A model generated the notes under the pieces. That model did no database searches. It was not told where the DNA came from and was given only the letters and a program-made list of their open reading frames with translations. From an uncultured bacterium (GTDB lineage Bacteria; Planctomycetota; UBA1135; GCA-002686595), in contig CALLKX010000065.1 in the NCBI GenBank assembly GCA_938083085.1, positions 1 to 61,226 on the forward strand: 61,226 nt of DNA. The letters are read 5' to 3'. Position 1 is the first letter of the stretch; each line of letters opens with the position of its first letter. Shown here piece after piece: positions 52,701 through 60,327 of the stretch. A program made the translations under genes and the position numbers.

Positions 52701-52902
52701 GGGCGGCGACGCGCCGTCGTAACTCCTCCGCGTGCTCGGGGTGTGCCAGCAGGAGCGAATCGAACGCGGCTGCACCTCGTTGCTCAAGCGTCTCGATAGC
52801 CTCGGCCGCGAGGGGCTCGAGCTCGCCCTCCTCGCCCTCGTGAGGTTCGGCGGGGCTCTGTGCGTCTTCGCCCGAGTCCGGAGTTGGCACTGACATGGTC
52901 AT
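49762..52902 (-). CDS. Ser/Thr protein kinase with TM segment, TPRs and C-terminal hydrolase-like domain
   Basis: The 1046-residue protein has a Hanks-type kinase domain at about 87-390: GSGGMG loop, AIKLG (Lys117), HRDVKPSNIL (Asp246, Asn251), DFGLAHL (Asp264) and APEQ. A loop insert of about 30 residues lies between about 190 and 222. A membrane segment (about 411-433) follows, then TPR-type helices (about 480-800), and finally a region with alpha/beta hydrolase-like order (about 825-1046; PPPLLVVIHDRGERA, VWIAGSGVSAMLALDLL). The would-be nucleophile elbow reads GSGVSA, not GxSxG, so hydrolase activity is doubtful. The gene diverges from an ECF sigma gene (114 bp), a common planctomycete pairing that suggests kinase control of the sigma factor. 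Confidence 0.93.
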   Translation of the reverse strand: MTMSVPTPDSGEDAQSPAEPHEGEEGELEPLAAEAIETLEQRGAAAFDSLLLAHPEHAEELRRRVAALSRLGLLELPASDWGESVGPYRVVRSLGSGGMGEVLLGEHAETGEQAAIKLGPVPQAALSPSHGKQTQRAAERFAREVRAVADLSHPSIVPIIEIGEHKGRAWFAMEFVDGVGLDRVLEAVRSSAVPPTELTGSDLAAAVPGAPSEAFGATWFGAIGNIVQQVAQALIEAHAAGVVHRDVKPSNILLSRAGGVQIVDFGLAHLEDMPTLTLSGEFAGTPYYVAPEQIENVRGGVDGRADVFSLGVTLYECAALERPFAGRTPVEVLSSITTREPEPLGRVAPHLPASLELLCAKALEKSPALRYGSMQEFSDDLGRLLQFRPLLAKPPSPPARLVRWARRRPWRAASTALGALLLLGAPIGLLIANSKIRAERDLVRDEARRNGMVVDHFVRHFDSSTESADADNFSRKLLDRGVNRLSGELSDEPRVKAALLHGSGRAYLELGRPADARPLLDRALGIWLREGVEASGERARVLADLARVHLAEDRPGIARDLASRALSEVNRSSLTMEVGQEIQITIASSSLALGEIEAARASLEQLRLDPAAEALSGDIARVWEGIGRRELESSDLPGAEDAYRRSLELLQRAWAPDGARLAVVHDGLANALEPAGPGSEAEAREHRARAARLRGLDGGSLGSSASTGLPFMREPSWAATYGAAFDDGVTALQAGRLDAARRRFVEALEMAPFMAVAAYNLACVESREGNLEAAVAWLDRARRAGFACTEARRQSIESDEDLAGVRASAAGQEVLARLGMQWSEAQGHTSRHGRASSEALDQQPPPLLVVIHDRGERALDVAAAGPWRDLADQLGATLLVPAAPFLVGATAADGAAWATDPRELWAKPRAFGQPVLDAVSEALERGDVDRRAVWIAGSGVSAMLALDLLVENPGLFRRGWLVDPYLHGASGASSGSLARALGARLAVSISGAAPPAEANATDAASFAVDVERWLRLDGGWRASLAVGRAWPLVSPQLLDWWQQSDD

Positions 52903-53016
52903 CGCTATTGGAGCACGCTCACGGCCGGCATGGCGAAGAGAACGGGGGGCGTGAAGTGAGGCGAGAATTCAGGAACCACGGCGCCCCATGAGCCCTCTTC
53001 CTTGGGAAGCTCCGCC

Positions 53017-53631
53017 ATGTCCCTGGACGACCCGAACTCCGCCGATGAATCGCCCAGCCCCGAGGAGCTGATCGACAGGGCCCGTGCCGGTGACCTGGAG
53101 TCGCGCGACCGCCTCCTCGCCGAGCATGTCCCTGCGCTCAGGGGGTTCGTACGCCTACGGCTGGGGAAGAAGCTGAGGAGCAGGGAGGAGAGCATCGATC
53201 TGGTGCAGTCCATCTGCGGGGACGCGCTCACGGACCTGGGAGGCTTCGACTATCGGGGCCCGGAGAGCTTCCGCAAGTGGCTGATGCAACGGGCGGAGAA
53301 CAAGATCCGGTCTCGCGGCCGCTTCTGGAACCGAGCCAAGCGAGCAGTGGGGATGGAGCAGGGGACGGGCGATGTGCCGCTAGAGGAGATCCGCGAGCTC
53401 GCTCACGCCTTCACGCCGAGTCGTGATGCCGTGGGGCGGGAGGAGCTCGAGCGCCTTGAGGCGGCCTTCGATGAGCTGTCTGAGGACGACCGCCGCGTCA
53501 TCCTCCTGAGCCGCGTCGTGGGCCTGAGCCATGCTGCGGTCGCGGAAGAGATGGGGCGGACGCCTCTCGCGACCCGTTCGCTGCTCTCACGGGCCCTCGC
53601 CAAGCTCGCCGCCCGGCTCGAGGTCGAGTAG
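53017..53631 (+). CDS. ECF-type RNA polymerase sigma factor
   Basis: With the ATG at 53017 the product has 204 residues. Region 2 (about 20-100) has SREESIDLVQSICGDAL and FRKWLMQRAENKIRSRGRFW; region 4 (about 145-200) has FDELSEDDRRVILLSRVVGLSHAAVAEEMGRT, a typical helix-turn-helix. There is no anti-sigma gene next to it; instead a large kinase gene lies divergently with 114 bp between starts. In Planctomycetota such kinase-linked ECF factors are thought to be controlled by phosphorylation. The gap probably contains promoters for both. It converges with a secreted propeller protein gene. Confidence 0.93.
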   Translation: MSLDDPNSADESPSPEELIDRARAGDLESRDRLLAEHVPALRGFVRLRLGKKLRSREESIDLVQSICGDALTDLGGFDYRGPESFRKWLMQRAENKIRSRGRFWNRAKRAVGMEQGTGDVPLEEIRELAHAFTPSRDAVGREELERLEAAFDELSEDDRRVILLSRVVGLSHAAVAEEMGRTPLATRSLLSRALAKLAARLEVE

Positions 53632-53659
53632 CGGGAAGCCGGGCCGCGAGAGACGCGCG

Positions 53660-54928
53660 TCACGGGGTAAAGACGACCTGCGCGCTGTTGGTCACGTTGG
53701 AGCCAGAGCCGCAAGCGCCGCCGACGTCGCGGTACCAGACCTGGAAGTGAAGCCTCGCCCCGGAGACGATCTGGAAGGCCGGGCGGAAGCGGGCCTCGGC
53801 GCGCTGGCGGATGCCGTCGATCACCATGGCGCCGTGAATGCTCGTCTGCTGGGGCATGAAGCGCTGCAGCCCTGAGGGGCCGCCGATGCAGAGCTTCCCG
53901 TCGCCGAGGGCGCCTGAGGCTGAGCCCTCCGCGACGAAGGCGATGGCCGTCGACTGGGGCGGGGCCCCGGTGACGAAGAGCGTGAGGTCGTCTGTCGACG
54001 CGCTGGTCGTACCAGCTGCCGTGAGCCGTGCCCCTCGTCCCATGGAATTCTCGCAGCCTGCGAGGTCGTCGTCGTTCCCGCAGGGGCACTGAATGCCGTA
54101 GCAGTAGGTGAAGGCCGGCAGGACGCCGTCGGTGAGGGCGAGGGCGCGAATGTCGCTGCCTGCGATCAGCACGTCCAGGACCGCGCCGTCCCGGGGATCG
54201 ACACGTTCCACCGTCCCGCTGGAGCTCGCCACGAGGAGCTGGTCGAGGTTGAAGCCGAGGGCGGTGACGTCAGCGGTCGTCGGGATCGTGCCCGTCACAG
54301 CCCCTGCGATCAGGTCGACCCGAGCGAGAACCCCGACCCCCGCGCCATAGCCCACGAAGAGCTCGCTTCCGGTCCAGATCATGGCGGTGACCGGCGTCCC
54401 CAAGGTGACGACGGGCTGGAAGCTTCCGTTGCCCTGGGCGAGGGTCTGGAGGATGACGCCGCCGTCTCCCGCCGCGAGGAGGAGGTTGCTCACCATCGTC
54501 ATGGCGCGGAGCCCCAGGGGTCCTTGCCAGGTGTCGACCAGCGTCTCAGTGGCGAGGTTGTAGACCTCCACAGAGCCATCACTCCCGCCGACGAAGAGCC
54601 TCGTCCCGTCGCTCTCGAGGGCCTCGGCGTCGTTGCCTGCGCTGAAGGCATAGCTGACTCCAACCCCGGGCTCGTGGACGTAGATCAGGCCGCTACGGTC
54701 CCCGATGTAGGTCACGTCTCCGACGGCCGCCATCGACTCGACGACGCCGCCGCACGCACCGACGACGTCAAAGGAGTCCGCCACAGGAAGGGTGCGCCGG
54801 ATGAACGTGTCGGGGCCACCGACCATCAGTTGCTGAGCCTCAGCGCGGGGCGAGAGGGAGGCGGCGGCGAGGGCGACGCCGCAGAGGGTCGCGGCACGGA
54901 GGGCGGATCTGGTGAGGGGCATCAGCAT
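53660..54928 (-). CDS. Secreted WD40-like propeller protein with clade C-terminal domain
   Basis: The 422-residue protein has a signal peptide (about 1-31) and a propeller-like region (about 35-270) built of short repeats such as GLIYVHEP, GSVEVYNLATETLVDTW and GTVERVDPRDGAVLDVL. A Cys-rich junction follows (YCYGIQCPCGNDDDLAGC), then a C-terminal beta module (about 290-422) with ENSMGRGARLTAAGTTSA, LCIGGP, and FQVWYRDVGGACGSGSN. The last part is shared with the downstream FG-GAP protein and, as I recall, many secreted proteins of high-GC Planctomycetota, so it may be an adhesion or sorting unit. Function unknown. An ATG six bases later could also start translation. Confidence 0.82.
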   Translation of the reverse strand: MLMPLTRSALRAATLCGVALAAASLSPRAEAQQLMVGGPDTFIRRTLPVADSFDVVGACGGVVESMAAVGDVTYIGDRSGLIYVHEPGVGVSYAFSAGNDAEALESDGTRLFVGGSDGSVEVYNLATETLVDTWQGPLGLRAMTMVSNLLLAAGDGGVILQTLAQGNGSFQPVVTLGTPVTAMIWTGSELFVGYGAGVGVLARVDLIAGAVTGTIPTTADVTALGFNLDQLLVASSSGTVERVDPRDGAVLDVLIAGSDIRALALTDGVLPAFTYCYGIQCPCGNDDDLAGCENSMGRGARLTAAGTTSASTDDLTLFVTGAPPQSTAIAFVAEGSASGALGDGKLCIGGPSGLQRFMPQQTSIHGAMVIDGIRQRAEARFRPAFQIVSGARLHFQVWYRDVGGACGSGSNVTNSAQVVFTP

Positions 54929-54946
54929 GGCGAGGTCGGGTCAGGG

Positions 54947-55006
54947 GCCAGTGGGAGAGCCAGTGGGAGAGCCAGCGGGAGAGCCGGCGGGATAGCCAGC
55001 GAGGGG
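54947..55006. repeat. 12-bp tandem repeat, 5 units
   Basis: Five units of GCCAGTGGGAGA lie head to tail: the first two are identical and the others carry one to four changes. The array is between the two propeller genes, in the upstream region of the WD40-like gene. Its direct orientation and absence of spacers exclude CRISPR. Confidence 0.85.
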
Positions 55007-55041
55007 GCCAAGGGAAGCGAGGCCATCGTGAGAAGCGTCCT

Positions 55042-55071
55042 CCCTGACCAGGTGTTGCAGCCTGGTCAGGG
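55042..55071. terminator. Perfect 11-bp hairpin downstream of the FG-GAP gene
   Basis: CCCTGACCAGG (55042-55052) and CCTGGTCAGGG (55061-55071) are perfectly complementary with an 8-base loop. The hairpin lies 31 bases past the stop of the minus-strand FG-GAP gene, where a terminator is expected. A T-rich tail (ATTTTCTTTCT) is on the plus-strand side, so as a classical terminator it would stop plus-strand transcription; on the minus strand the stem is present but the following U-run is poor. Confidence 0.7.
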
Positions 55072-55102
55072 ATTTTCTTTCTCTATCTCGAGCGGCCTGC
55101 GG

Positions 55103-56587
55103 CTACTGCGCCAGGGCGTTGGAGAGGTCGAAACCAGCCGAGCAGCCGCTCGCGTCGCGGTACCAGAACTGGACGTGGGTCACCCCGGACAGGGCCATGT
55201 CGAAGGGGATGTCGAGGACCTGATTGGCGTTCGCCATCATGACCTGGCCTCGGATCACGCTGCCGCCGATGCAGCGGGTGTTGCAGCCCAAGGAGACATT
55301 GGCGGGGTCGGTACCCGCGACGAGAAGGCCAAAGGAGTTGGGGACGCCGATGACGTTGAAGGTGGCCTGGGCGGTGCCGAATCCACCGGTCGAGACCAGC
55401 GTAGCGCCGTTGGAGGACACCGAGTTGCCGCTGCTGGGGGCGCAGAAGGAGGTCGTGAGGTCCAGGTGGAACACGCGGCCGGCGCTGGTGCTGGCGACCG
55501 CGACGCTGTCGCCCCAGATGGAGATCGCCCTTCCGAAGCTCTCCCACGCGCTGGACTGGTTGCCGACGAGCTTGTCGAGCTCCTGACCGGTGGCGAGATC
55601 GAAGACGTACGTCACCCCCGCGTTGTTGCCCACCGTGTCGGCCTGCGGGGCGCCCACGACGATCGTGGGTCCGTGGATCGCCACCGAGCTCCCGAAGCGG
55701 TCATGGGCGACGCCGTCAGAGGCCACGAGCTTCATGAGCTCATTGCCCGTCACCGCGTCGAAGATGTAGACCGCGCCCGACTTCTCACCGTTGAAGTCGT
55801 GGCGCGGAGCGCCGACCACCACGCGGTCGCCATCGATGGCGACGGCCTCACCGAACGTGTCTCCGGCGGCGCCGTCGGCGGGAAGGAGCTTCACCAGCTC
55901 TGCGCCGGTGTTGGCGTCGAAGACGTACGCGGCACCCGCCAGCGAGTCCGCATATCGCGCGCCCGCTGCGATGAGCGCGCCCGAGATCGAGACCGAACCT
56001 CCGAGGCGATCTCCGTTCACGCCGTCGCTGGCGGTGAGCTTGCGGAGCTCTTGACCTGCGGCCACGTCGAAGACGTAGACCGCTCCCGCGAAGCCCTCCG
56101 CGCCGATGGCGGCCAGGTCACCGCTGAGCGAGACGCTCGTGCCGAAGCGGCGGCCGCTGCCGAGGTCTGCGGGGGTGAGGTCGTGGAGCTGCTGGCCCGT
56201 CGTGGTGCTGAAGACGTAGGCCGCCCCGGTGTCGGCCATGAAGGCGAACTCGTTGTGTCGGGGCGAGCCGACGAGGACCACGTCGTCGTTGAGGGCGACG
56301 GACGAGCCGAACCAGTCGAACGCCTCGGCGTCCGTGGCGTCGAACCTCAGCAGTTGCTGGCCGGTGGCCGCGTCGAAGAGGTAGGCCGTTCCCTTCTCTG
56401 GACCTGCGAACTCGGCCTGGGGAGCGCCGGCGACGATGCGGTCATGGCGGATCGCGATGGAGTGGAAGCCACCGGGGTCCGAGGTGGGCAGCAGGAGGTC
56501 CTCGGTGGTCTGGGCCGCAGCCGACATTGGTGCGGTGGAGGCGATCAGGGCGGAGGCCAGGAAGGCTCGGTGAAGGTGGTGGGTCAT
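55103..56587 (-). CDS. Secreted FG-GAP repeat protein (integrin-like propeller)
   Basis: The 494-residue product has a signal peptide (about 1-25) and about seven FG-GAP-like repeats of around 46 residues (about 28-360), each with a DRIVAGAP/FGSSVAL-type core and an AAYVFDxxTGQEL strand: examples are WFGSSVALNDDVVLVGSP, RFGTSVSLSGDLAAIGA, and TFGEAVAIDGDRVVVGAP. These build a propeller. The C-terminus (about 385-494) is the same beta module as in the neighbouring WD40-like protein, with SFCAPSSGNSVSSNGA, RCIGGSVIRG and VQFWYRDASGCSAGFDLSNA. It is probably surface-located and adhesive; no enzyme motif is seen. It reads toward the WD40-like gene, 174 bp apart, with the repeat array and hairpin between. 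Confidence 0.88.
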   Translation of the reverse strand: MTHHLHRAFLASALIASTAPMSAAAQTTEDLLLPTSDPGGFHSIAIRHDRIVAGAPQAEFAGPEKGTAYLFDAATGQQLLRFDATDAEAFDWFGSSVALNDDVVLVGSPRHNEFAFMADTGAAYVFSTTTGQQLHDLTPADLGSGRRFGTSVSLSGDLAAIGAEGFAGAVYVFDVAAGQELRKLTASDGVNGDRLGGSVSISGALIAAGARYADSLAGAAYVFDANTGAELVKLLPADGAAGDTFGEAVAIDGDRVVVGAPRHDFNGEKSGAVYIFDAVTGNELMKLVASDGVAHDRFGSSVAIHGPTIVVGAPQADTVGNNAGVTYVFDLATGQELDKLVGNQSSAWESFGRAISIWGDSVAVASTSAGRVFHLDLTTSFCAPSSGNSVSSNGATLVSTGGFGTAQATFNVIGVPNSFGLLVAGTDPANVSLGCNTRCIGGSVIRGQVMMANANQVLDIPFDMALSGVTHVQFWYRDASGCSAGFDLSNALAQ

Positions 56588-57186
56588 GGGACTTCGGCGA
56601 TGGGTGGGACGGTTCGAGGGACGGTGCCGGGCGCACCTGGGGAAGGGCCCCCCGGCTCTCGGTCCAGTAGGGGCTGCCTCGCGGCGTCTGGTTCAGCGCT
56701 CATCGCGGTCAAGTGTTGCACCGAGATGGAGAGAATGTCGTGGCGTTTGATGCATGGCCGGGCCAAGCCCCGCTGGCTCCGCGGGGGAGAGCCCGCTTTG
56801 AGGCATCTCGCGCCCAAGAGCCCCTGGCCAGGTCGGGGTGCCGCCTGGGGGGGGGCCAGCCAGGCACGTGGGGGCCGATGGCCCGGCGCGGACGCTCACG
56901 TCCTTCGCCCTGAGTCCCCCCGCCGGCGACCCGGAGGGCTGCGGTCCTCCGGTGCTCGAGCCGAAGGGTGCTTGAGCCGGACGATGCTCCAGTTGGAGGG
57001 TGCTGCCGTCAGGGGCGGCGCCGGCGAGCGGCGCCTTGCTCGGGGCGCTCGCCGACGATGCAGCCGCCGGTTCCTCGCTTGGTCCCTCGCGCGGTCCCTC
57101 GTCCGGTGACGCGTCCGGTGACGCGGGGTCCGTCTCCGGCCATGAGCTCCGCCAGCATGCTCGTGCGGGCGCGCCGCGGTGGGGCG
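56588..57186. other. Intergenic region, 599 bp, with decayed 16-bp and 12-bp repeats
   Basis: No convincing gene is seen here. At 56950-57013 there are four degenerate 16-bp units (CGGTGCTCGAGCCGAA, GGGTGCTTGAGCCGGA and two weaker ones). At 57101-57124 there are two exact 12-bp units GTCCGGTGACGC. The left part should contain the promoter of the FG-GAP gene; the right part follows the fbp stop. No clear terminator is visible. Confidence 0.55.
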
Positions 57187-58188
57187 TCAGCTTGAGATGT
57201 GCCGCAGGACGTGGTCGACCTCGTCCGGGCTGCCGAGCACCACGGGGACCCGCTGGTGCAGGGCGTCGGGCTGGATTTCCATGGTGCGCTGGGTGCCCGA
57301 GTAGGACTTACCGCCGGCCTGCTCGATGAGCATGGCCATGGGGTTGCACTCGTACATGAGGCGCAGCTTGCCGCTCGGGGAGCTGGCGGTGGGCGGGTAG
57401 AGGAAGACGCCGCCCTTCATGAGGATGCGGTGGACGTCGGCCACCATGGCGCCGGCGTAGCGCATGGAGTAGCCGTCGCCGTTGGCCCACTCCACGTAGC
57501 GCTGATAGCCCTCGGGGCACGAGCCGAGGTTGGCCGTGTTCATGGAGTACGACTTGCCCGCCTCCGGGATACGCACGTCGTCATCGACCAGCAGGAACGA
57601 GCCGATGGCGGGATCCAGGACGAACATCTGCACCCCCGTGCCCGTGGAGAGGACGAGCACGGTGGACGGGCCGTAGAGGACGTAGCCGGCGCCGACCTGG
57701 CGCAGGCCGGGTTGCAGGGCGCTCTCCTCCACCTGGGCCGCGCGGCGGTCGTGGAGGAGGATGCTGAAGATGGTCCCGACGCTGCCGCAGACGTCCAGGT
57801 TGGACGAGCCGTCAAGGGGGTCGAAGAGCACGACGTAGGGCCGCTCGCCTGACGTGTCGTTGCTCAGGATGATGGGGTTCTCGTCCTCCTCGGAGGCGAC
57901 GACGGCGACGCCCGGGCGCGACCCGAGGGAGCGGATGAGCGCCTCGTTGGCGATCACGTCGAGCTTCTGCTGGGCCTCACCCTGGATGTTGTCCGCGCCC
58001 ATGCTGCCGAGGACATCCTCGAGGCGGGCTCGGCGGCAGCGCGCGGCGATGAACTTGCCCGCCAGCGAGAGGGCCGAGAGGACCATGGTGTACCGACCTG
58101 TGGCGTGGGGGTACTTCGAGCGCTCCGAGATCAGGAACGTCTGCAGCGACGTGAGGTTGTGGCCCGCGGTCAGAGTGTCGTTGTCCAT
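57187..58188 (-). CDS. fbp: Fructose-1,6-bisphosphatase, class 1
   Basis: This enzyme converts fructose 1,6-bisphosphate to fructose 6-phosphate in gluconeogenesis. The 333 residues match class 1 enzymes. The active-site region has ASEEDENP, FDPLDGSSNLDVCGSVGTIF (metal and substrate binding), FVLDPAIGSFLLV, YSMNTANLG, WANGDGYSMRYAGAMVADVHRIL, and YECNPMAMLIEQAGG near the C-terminus. The ATG at 58188 fits the usual start. It follows a small Cys-rich gene in the same direction (56-bp gap), which may be co-transcribed. Together with transaldolase elsewhere in the window it belongs to central sugar metabolism. Confidence 0.97.
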   Translation of the reverse strand: MDNDTLTAGHNLTSLQTFLISERSKYPHATGRYTMVLSALSLAGKFIAARCRRARLEDVLGSMGADNIQGEAQQKLDVIANEALIRSLGSRPGVAVVASEEDENPIILSNDTSGERPYVVLFDPLDGSSNLDVCGSVGTIFSILLHDRRAAQVEESALQPGLRQVGAGYVLYGPSTVLVLSTGTGVQMFVLDPAIGSFLLVDDDVRIPEAGKSYSMNTANLGSCPEGYQRYVEWANGDGYSMRYAGAMVADVHRILMKGGVFLYPPTASSPSGKLRLMYECNPMAMLIEQAGGKSYSGTQRTMEIQPDALHQRVPVVLGSPDEVDHVLRHISS

Positions 58189-58244
58189 GGCGAAGAGACT
58201 AGTGGTAGGGAGCCCCTGGATCTAACGCCGAGGGGCAATGGTCG

Positions 58245-58526
58245 TCATCCGTAGAGGCCGCCCTCATGGGTGCCACGGTGGCGTCGTCCTGAAGACTGCT
58301 CCGGGCCTCCGCCGCGCGCCTCGAAGAGGGTGCAGCCGTGCCCGGAGGACTGCTCGACCACGGCGGAGGGCCAGGTCGCCGACTCGAACCCATAGGCCCT
58401 GCAGCCCCGGGGGCGCTCCGAGCGCCACGTCGAGTACAGGTGCATGCAGCCCTGGCACGACTGGAGCCCGGCCGACGGCGGTCTGCCGGCGCTTGAGCGG
58501 TCATCGGGTGAGCTGGGCGTCAGCAT
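58245..58526 (-). CDS. Small conserved Cys-rich protein
   Basis: The ATG at 58526 opens a 93-residue frame. Residues about 24-73 show a pattern I recognise from a small uncharacterised bacterial family: CQGCMHLYSTWRSERPRGC, then RAYGFESATWPSAVVEQSSG and CTLFEA. In other members the order is CxxCxxxxxTW, GCRAxGFxS, P, SG, CxxF. The four conserved Cys (two in a CxxC pair, one in RGC, one in HGC) suggest a metal site or disulfides. The family has no established function; some entries carry a doubtful uracil-DNA glycosylase label. The gene lies 56 bp upstream of fbp on the same strand. The open frame extends further upstream but the family match begins after this ATG. Confidence 0.78.
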   Translation of the reverse strand: MLTPSSPDDRSSAGRPPSAGLQSCQGCMHLYSTWRSERPRGCRAYGFESATWPSAVVEQSSGHGCTLFEARGGGPEQSSGRRHRGTHEGGLYG

Positions 58527-58655
58527 GGGCGTGCGGCGGGCCCTGAGAGGCCGGCGGGAGCAAGACCGCCGGATCCACCACATCCGTGGCCCCAGGTCCC
58601 TACGATATCGGCCAGCGGTCCCCTCCCCTGAAGCCCCTGACGGGCACAGGCTGGA

Positions 58656-60068
58656 ATGACGGGCCGCGATGGCATGGCTGACCTCGAAGTCGAGATGCTC
58701 CGTACGAGGGCCCGCAAAGGGGACCTGGACGCCCAGTTCGATCTGGCGCTCAGGTACTCCGATGGGCTCGGTGTCCCGGAGAGCGCCTCCACCGCCTTCC
58801 GCTGGCTCGAGCGAGCGGCGGGCGAGGGGCACGTGGAGGCCATGGCGGCGCTGGGCCGCTGCTACCACGGTGGGCTGGGCATCGAGGTGGACGAGGGCGC
58901 GGCTCTCCGCTGGTACGAACGCGCTTTCGACGCGGGCAGCGATGACGTGCACCTCGACCTCGGTCAGCTCCTGAGCGCCGCCGACAGCCAGGTCCGGGAC
59001 ATGGCTCGCGCGATTCAGATCCTGGAGGACGGCTGGGAGAACCACGAGGACGCGGCCTGCGCCGGGCTCCTTGGTGAGCTCTTCGAGGAGGAGCTCGCGG
59101 ACGACGAGGCTGCGCTGCGCTGGCTCCGGCTGGCGGCTGGCGGGGGTGACACCTCCGCCATGGTCACCCTCGGCTACCGTCACCGCTTCGGTGAGGGCGT
59201 CCCTCAGGACCTCTCAGAGATGTTGCGCTGGTACCGCGCGGCCGCCGCCGAGGAGGACTCCACCGCCATCGCCAACCTGGCCATCTGCTATCAGAACGGC
59301 GAGGGCGTCCGCGAGGACGAGGTCCGCGCCTACGAATTCCGCGAGCGAGCGGCCTCCCTCGGTCACGCGGGCTCCGAGATCTGGTTGGCCTTCGCGATGG
59401 TGGACGGCACGGGCTGCGAGCCCGACCCCGAGGCAGGCCTGCGGCTCCTGGAGCAGCTGGCAGAGAACAACAGCGAGGTGGCGCACGACCTCGCCGACAG
59501 GCTCCTTGACGGGCCTGGCCTGGAGCAGGACCAGGAGGCGGGGCTGAAGTGGATGCGCAGCGCCGCCGAGCGGGGTCACGCCTCGGCGATCACCTACCTG
59601 GGGGTGCTCTACTGGTACGGCAAGTTCGTGGACGAGGATCGGCTCCGCGCCCTGGAGTACTACCGGCAGGCGATGGAGTTCGGTGACCCGTATGCCGTCG
59701 CCAACGTCGGCTTCGCCACGATGGAGGGCGAGGGGGTAGAGCGCGACGTGGAGCGCGGTCTGACCCTGGTGAAGAGCTCTGCGGGCCGTGGGAACGCCCA
59801 TGCGGCCCTGTGGCTCTGCGACCGGTACCTCGAGGGCGCCCCGGACATCGAGCGGGACGAGGCCGAGGCCATCCGGGTGCTTGAGGGCTGCATCGCGCAG
59901 GAGGAGGACGGAGACGTCCTGTTCCGGCTGGCCGAGCTCGTCCTCGAGGGGCGGGGCCTGGACGCGGACCCCGAGCGTGCCCTGCGGCTCTTCGAGCTGG
60001 CGAGCATCAACGGCAAGGACACCCGCCTCGAGCGGGCGAAGCTCCGCCGTCAGCTGCGGGACAGGTAG
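58656..60068 (+). CDS. Sel1-like repeat protein
   Basis: The 470-residue protein consists of about eleven Sel1-like repeats (TPR-related, about 36 residues), from about residue 20 to the end. Typical units are AQFDLALRYSDGLGVPESASTAFRWLERAA-type stretches, AMVTLGYRHRFGEGVPQDL, AIANLAICYQNGEGV and AITYLGVLYWYG. There is no signal peptide, so it is probably cytoplasmic. Such solenoids act as scaffolds for protein complexes and often in stress or secretion signalling; no partner is suggested by neighbours. A second ATG at 58674 is possible. It precedes apt by 259 bp with no gene between. Confidence 0.92.
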   Translation: MTGRDGMADLEVEMLRTRARKGDLDAQFDLALRYSDGLGVPESASTAFRWLERAAGEGHVEAMAALGRCYHGGLGIEVDEGAALRWYERAFDAGSDDVHLDLGQLLSAADSQVRDMARAIQILEDGWENHEDAACAGLLGELFEEELADDEAALRWLRLAAGGGDTSAMVTLGYRHRFGEGVPQDLSEMLRWYRAAAAEEDSTAIANLAICYQNGEGVREDEVRAYEFRERAASLGHAGSEIWLAFAMVDGTGCEPDPEAGLRLLEQLAENNSEVAHDLADRLLDGPGLEQDQEAGLKWMRSAAERGHASAITYLGVLYWYGKFVDEDRLRALEYYRQAMEFGDPYAVANVGFATMEGEGVERDVERGLTLVKSSAGRGNAHAALWLCDRYLEGAPDIERDEAEAIRVLEGCIAQEEDGDVLFRLAELVLEGRGLDADPERALRLFELASINGKDTRLERAKLRRQLRDR

Positions 60069-60327
60069 CCCAGCTCGAGCCTCCTCGGGAGCGTTCGAGG
60101 GGATCCGGGCCGTTGGCCTCGCGCACAGTAGAAGGTTGCAAAGGTGCCCGGTGAACGGGCGGAACTGTCGGTTTGCGCGACAACTTCGCGGCGCCGGACC
60201 CGCGGATTCCCGCAACTTGAGCCGGTGCGTGGAAATGTAGAGGTCGTGGTTCAAGTCGATCCCCCTGTCCGCCGAAGACGTCTTCGCGCCGCCGTCTCCT
60301 TCGGGGACCGCGCCGCGGAGCACCACC

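Noticed and set aside
54524..57109. An 861-codon plus-strand frame opposite the propeller genes
   Set aside because: Antisense shadow with Gly/Val/Glu-rich repeats mirrored from the FG-GAP repeats.
60240..60280. tRNA-like GGTTCAAGTC T-loop sequence
   Set aside because: The flanking bases do not form a T stem and no matching acceptor, D or anticodon arms are found.
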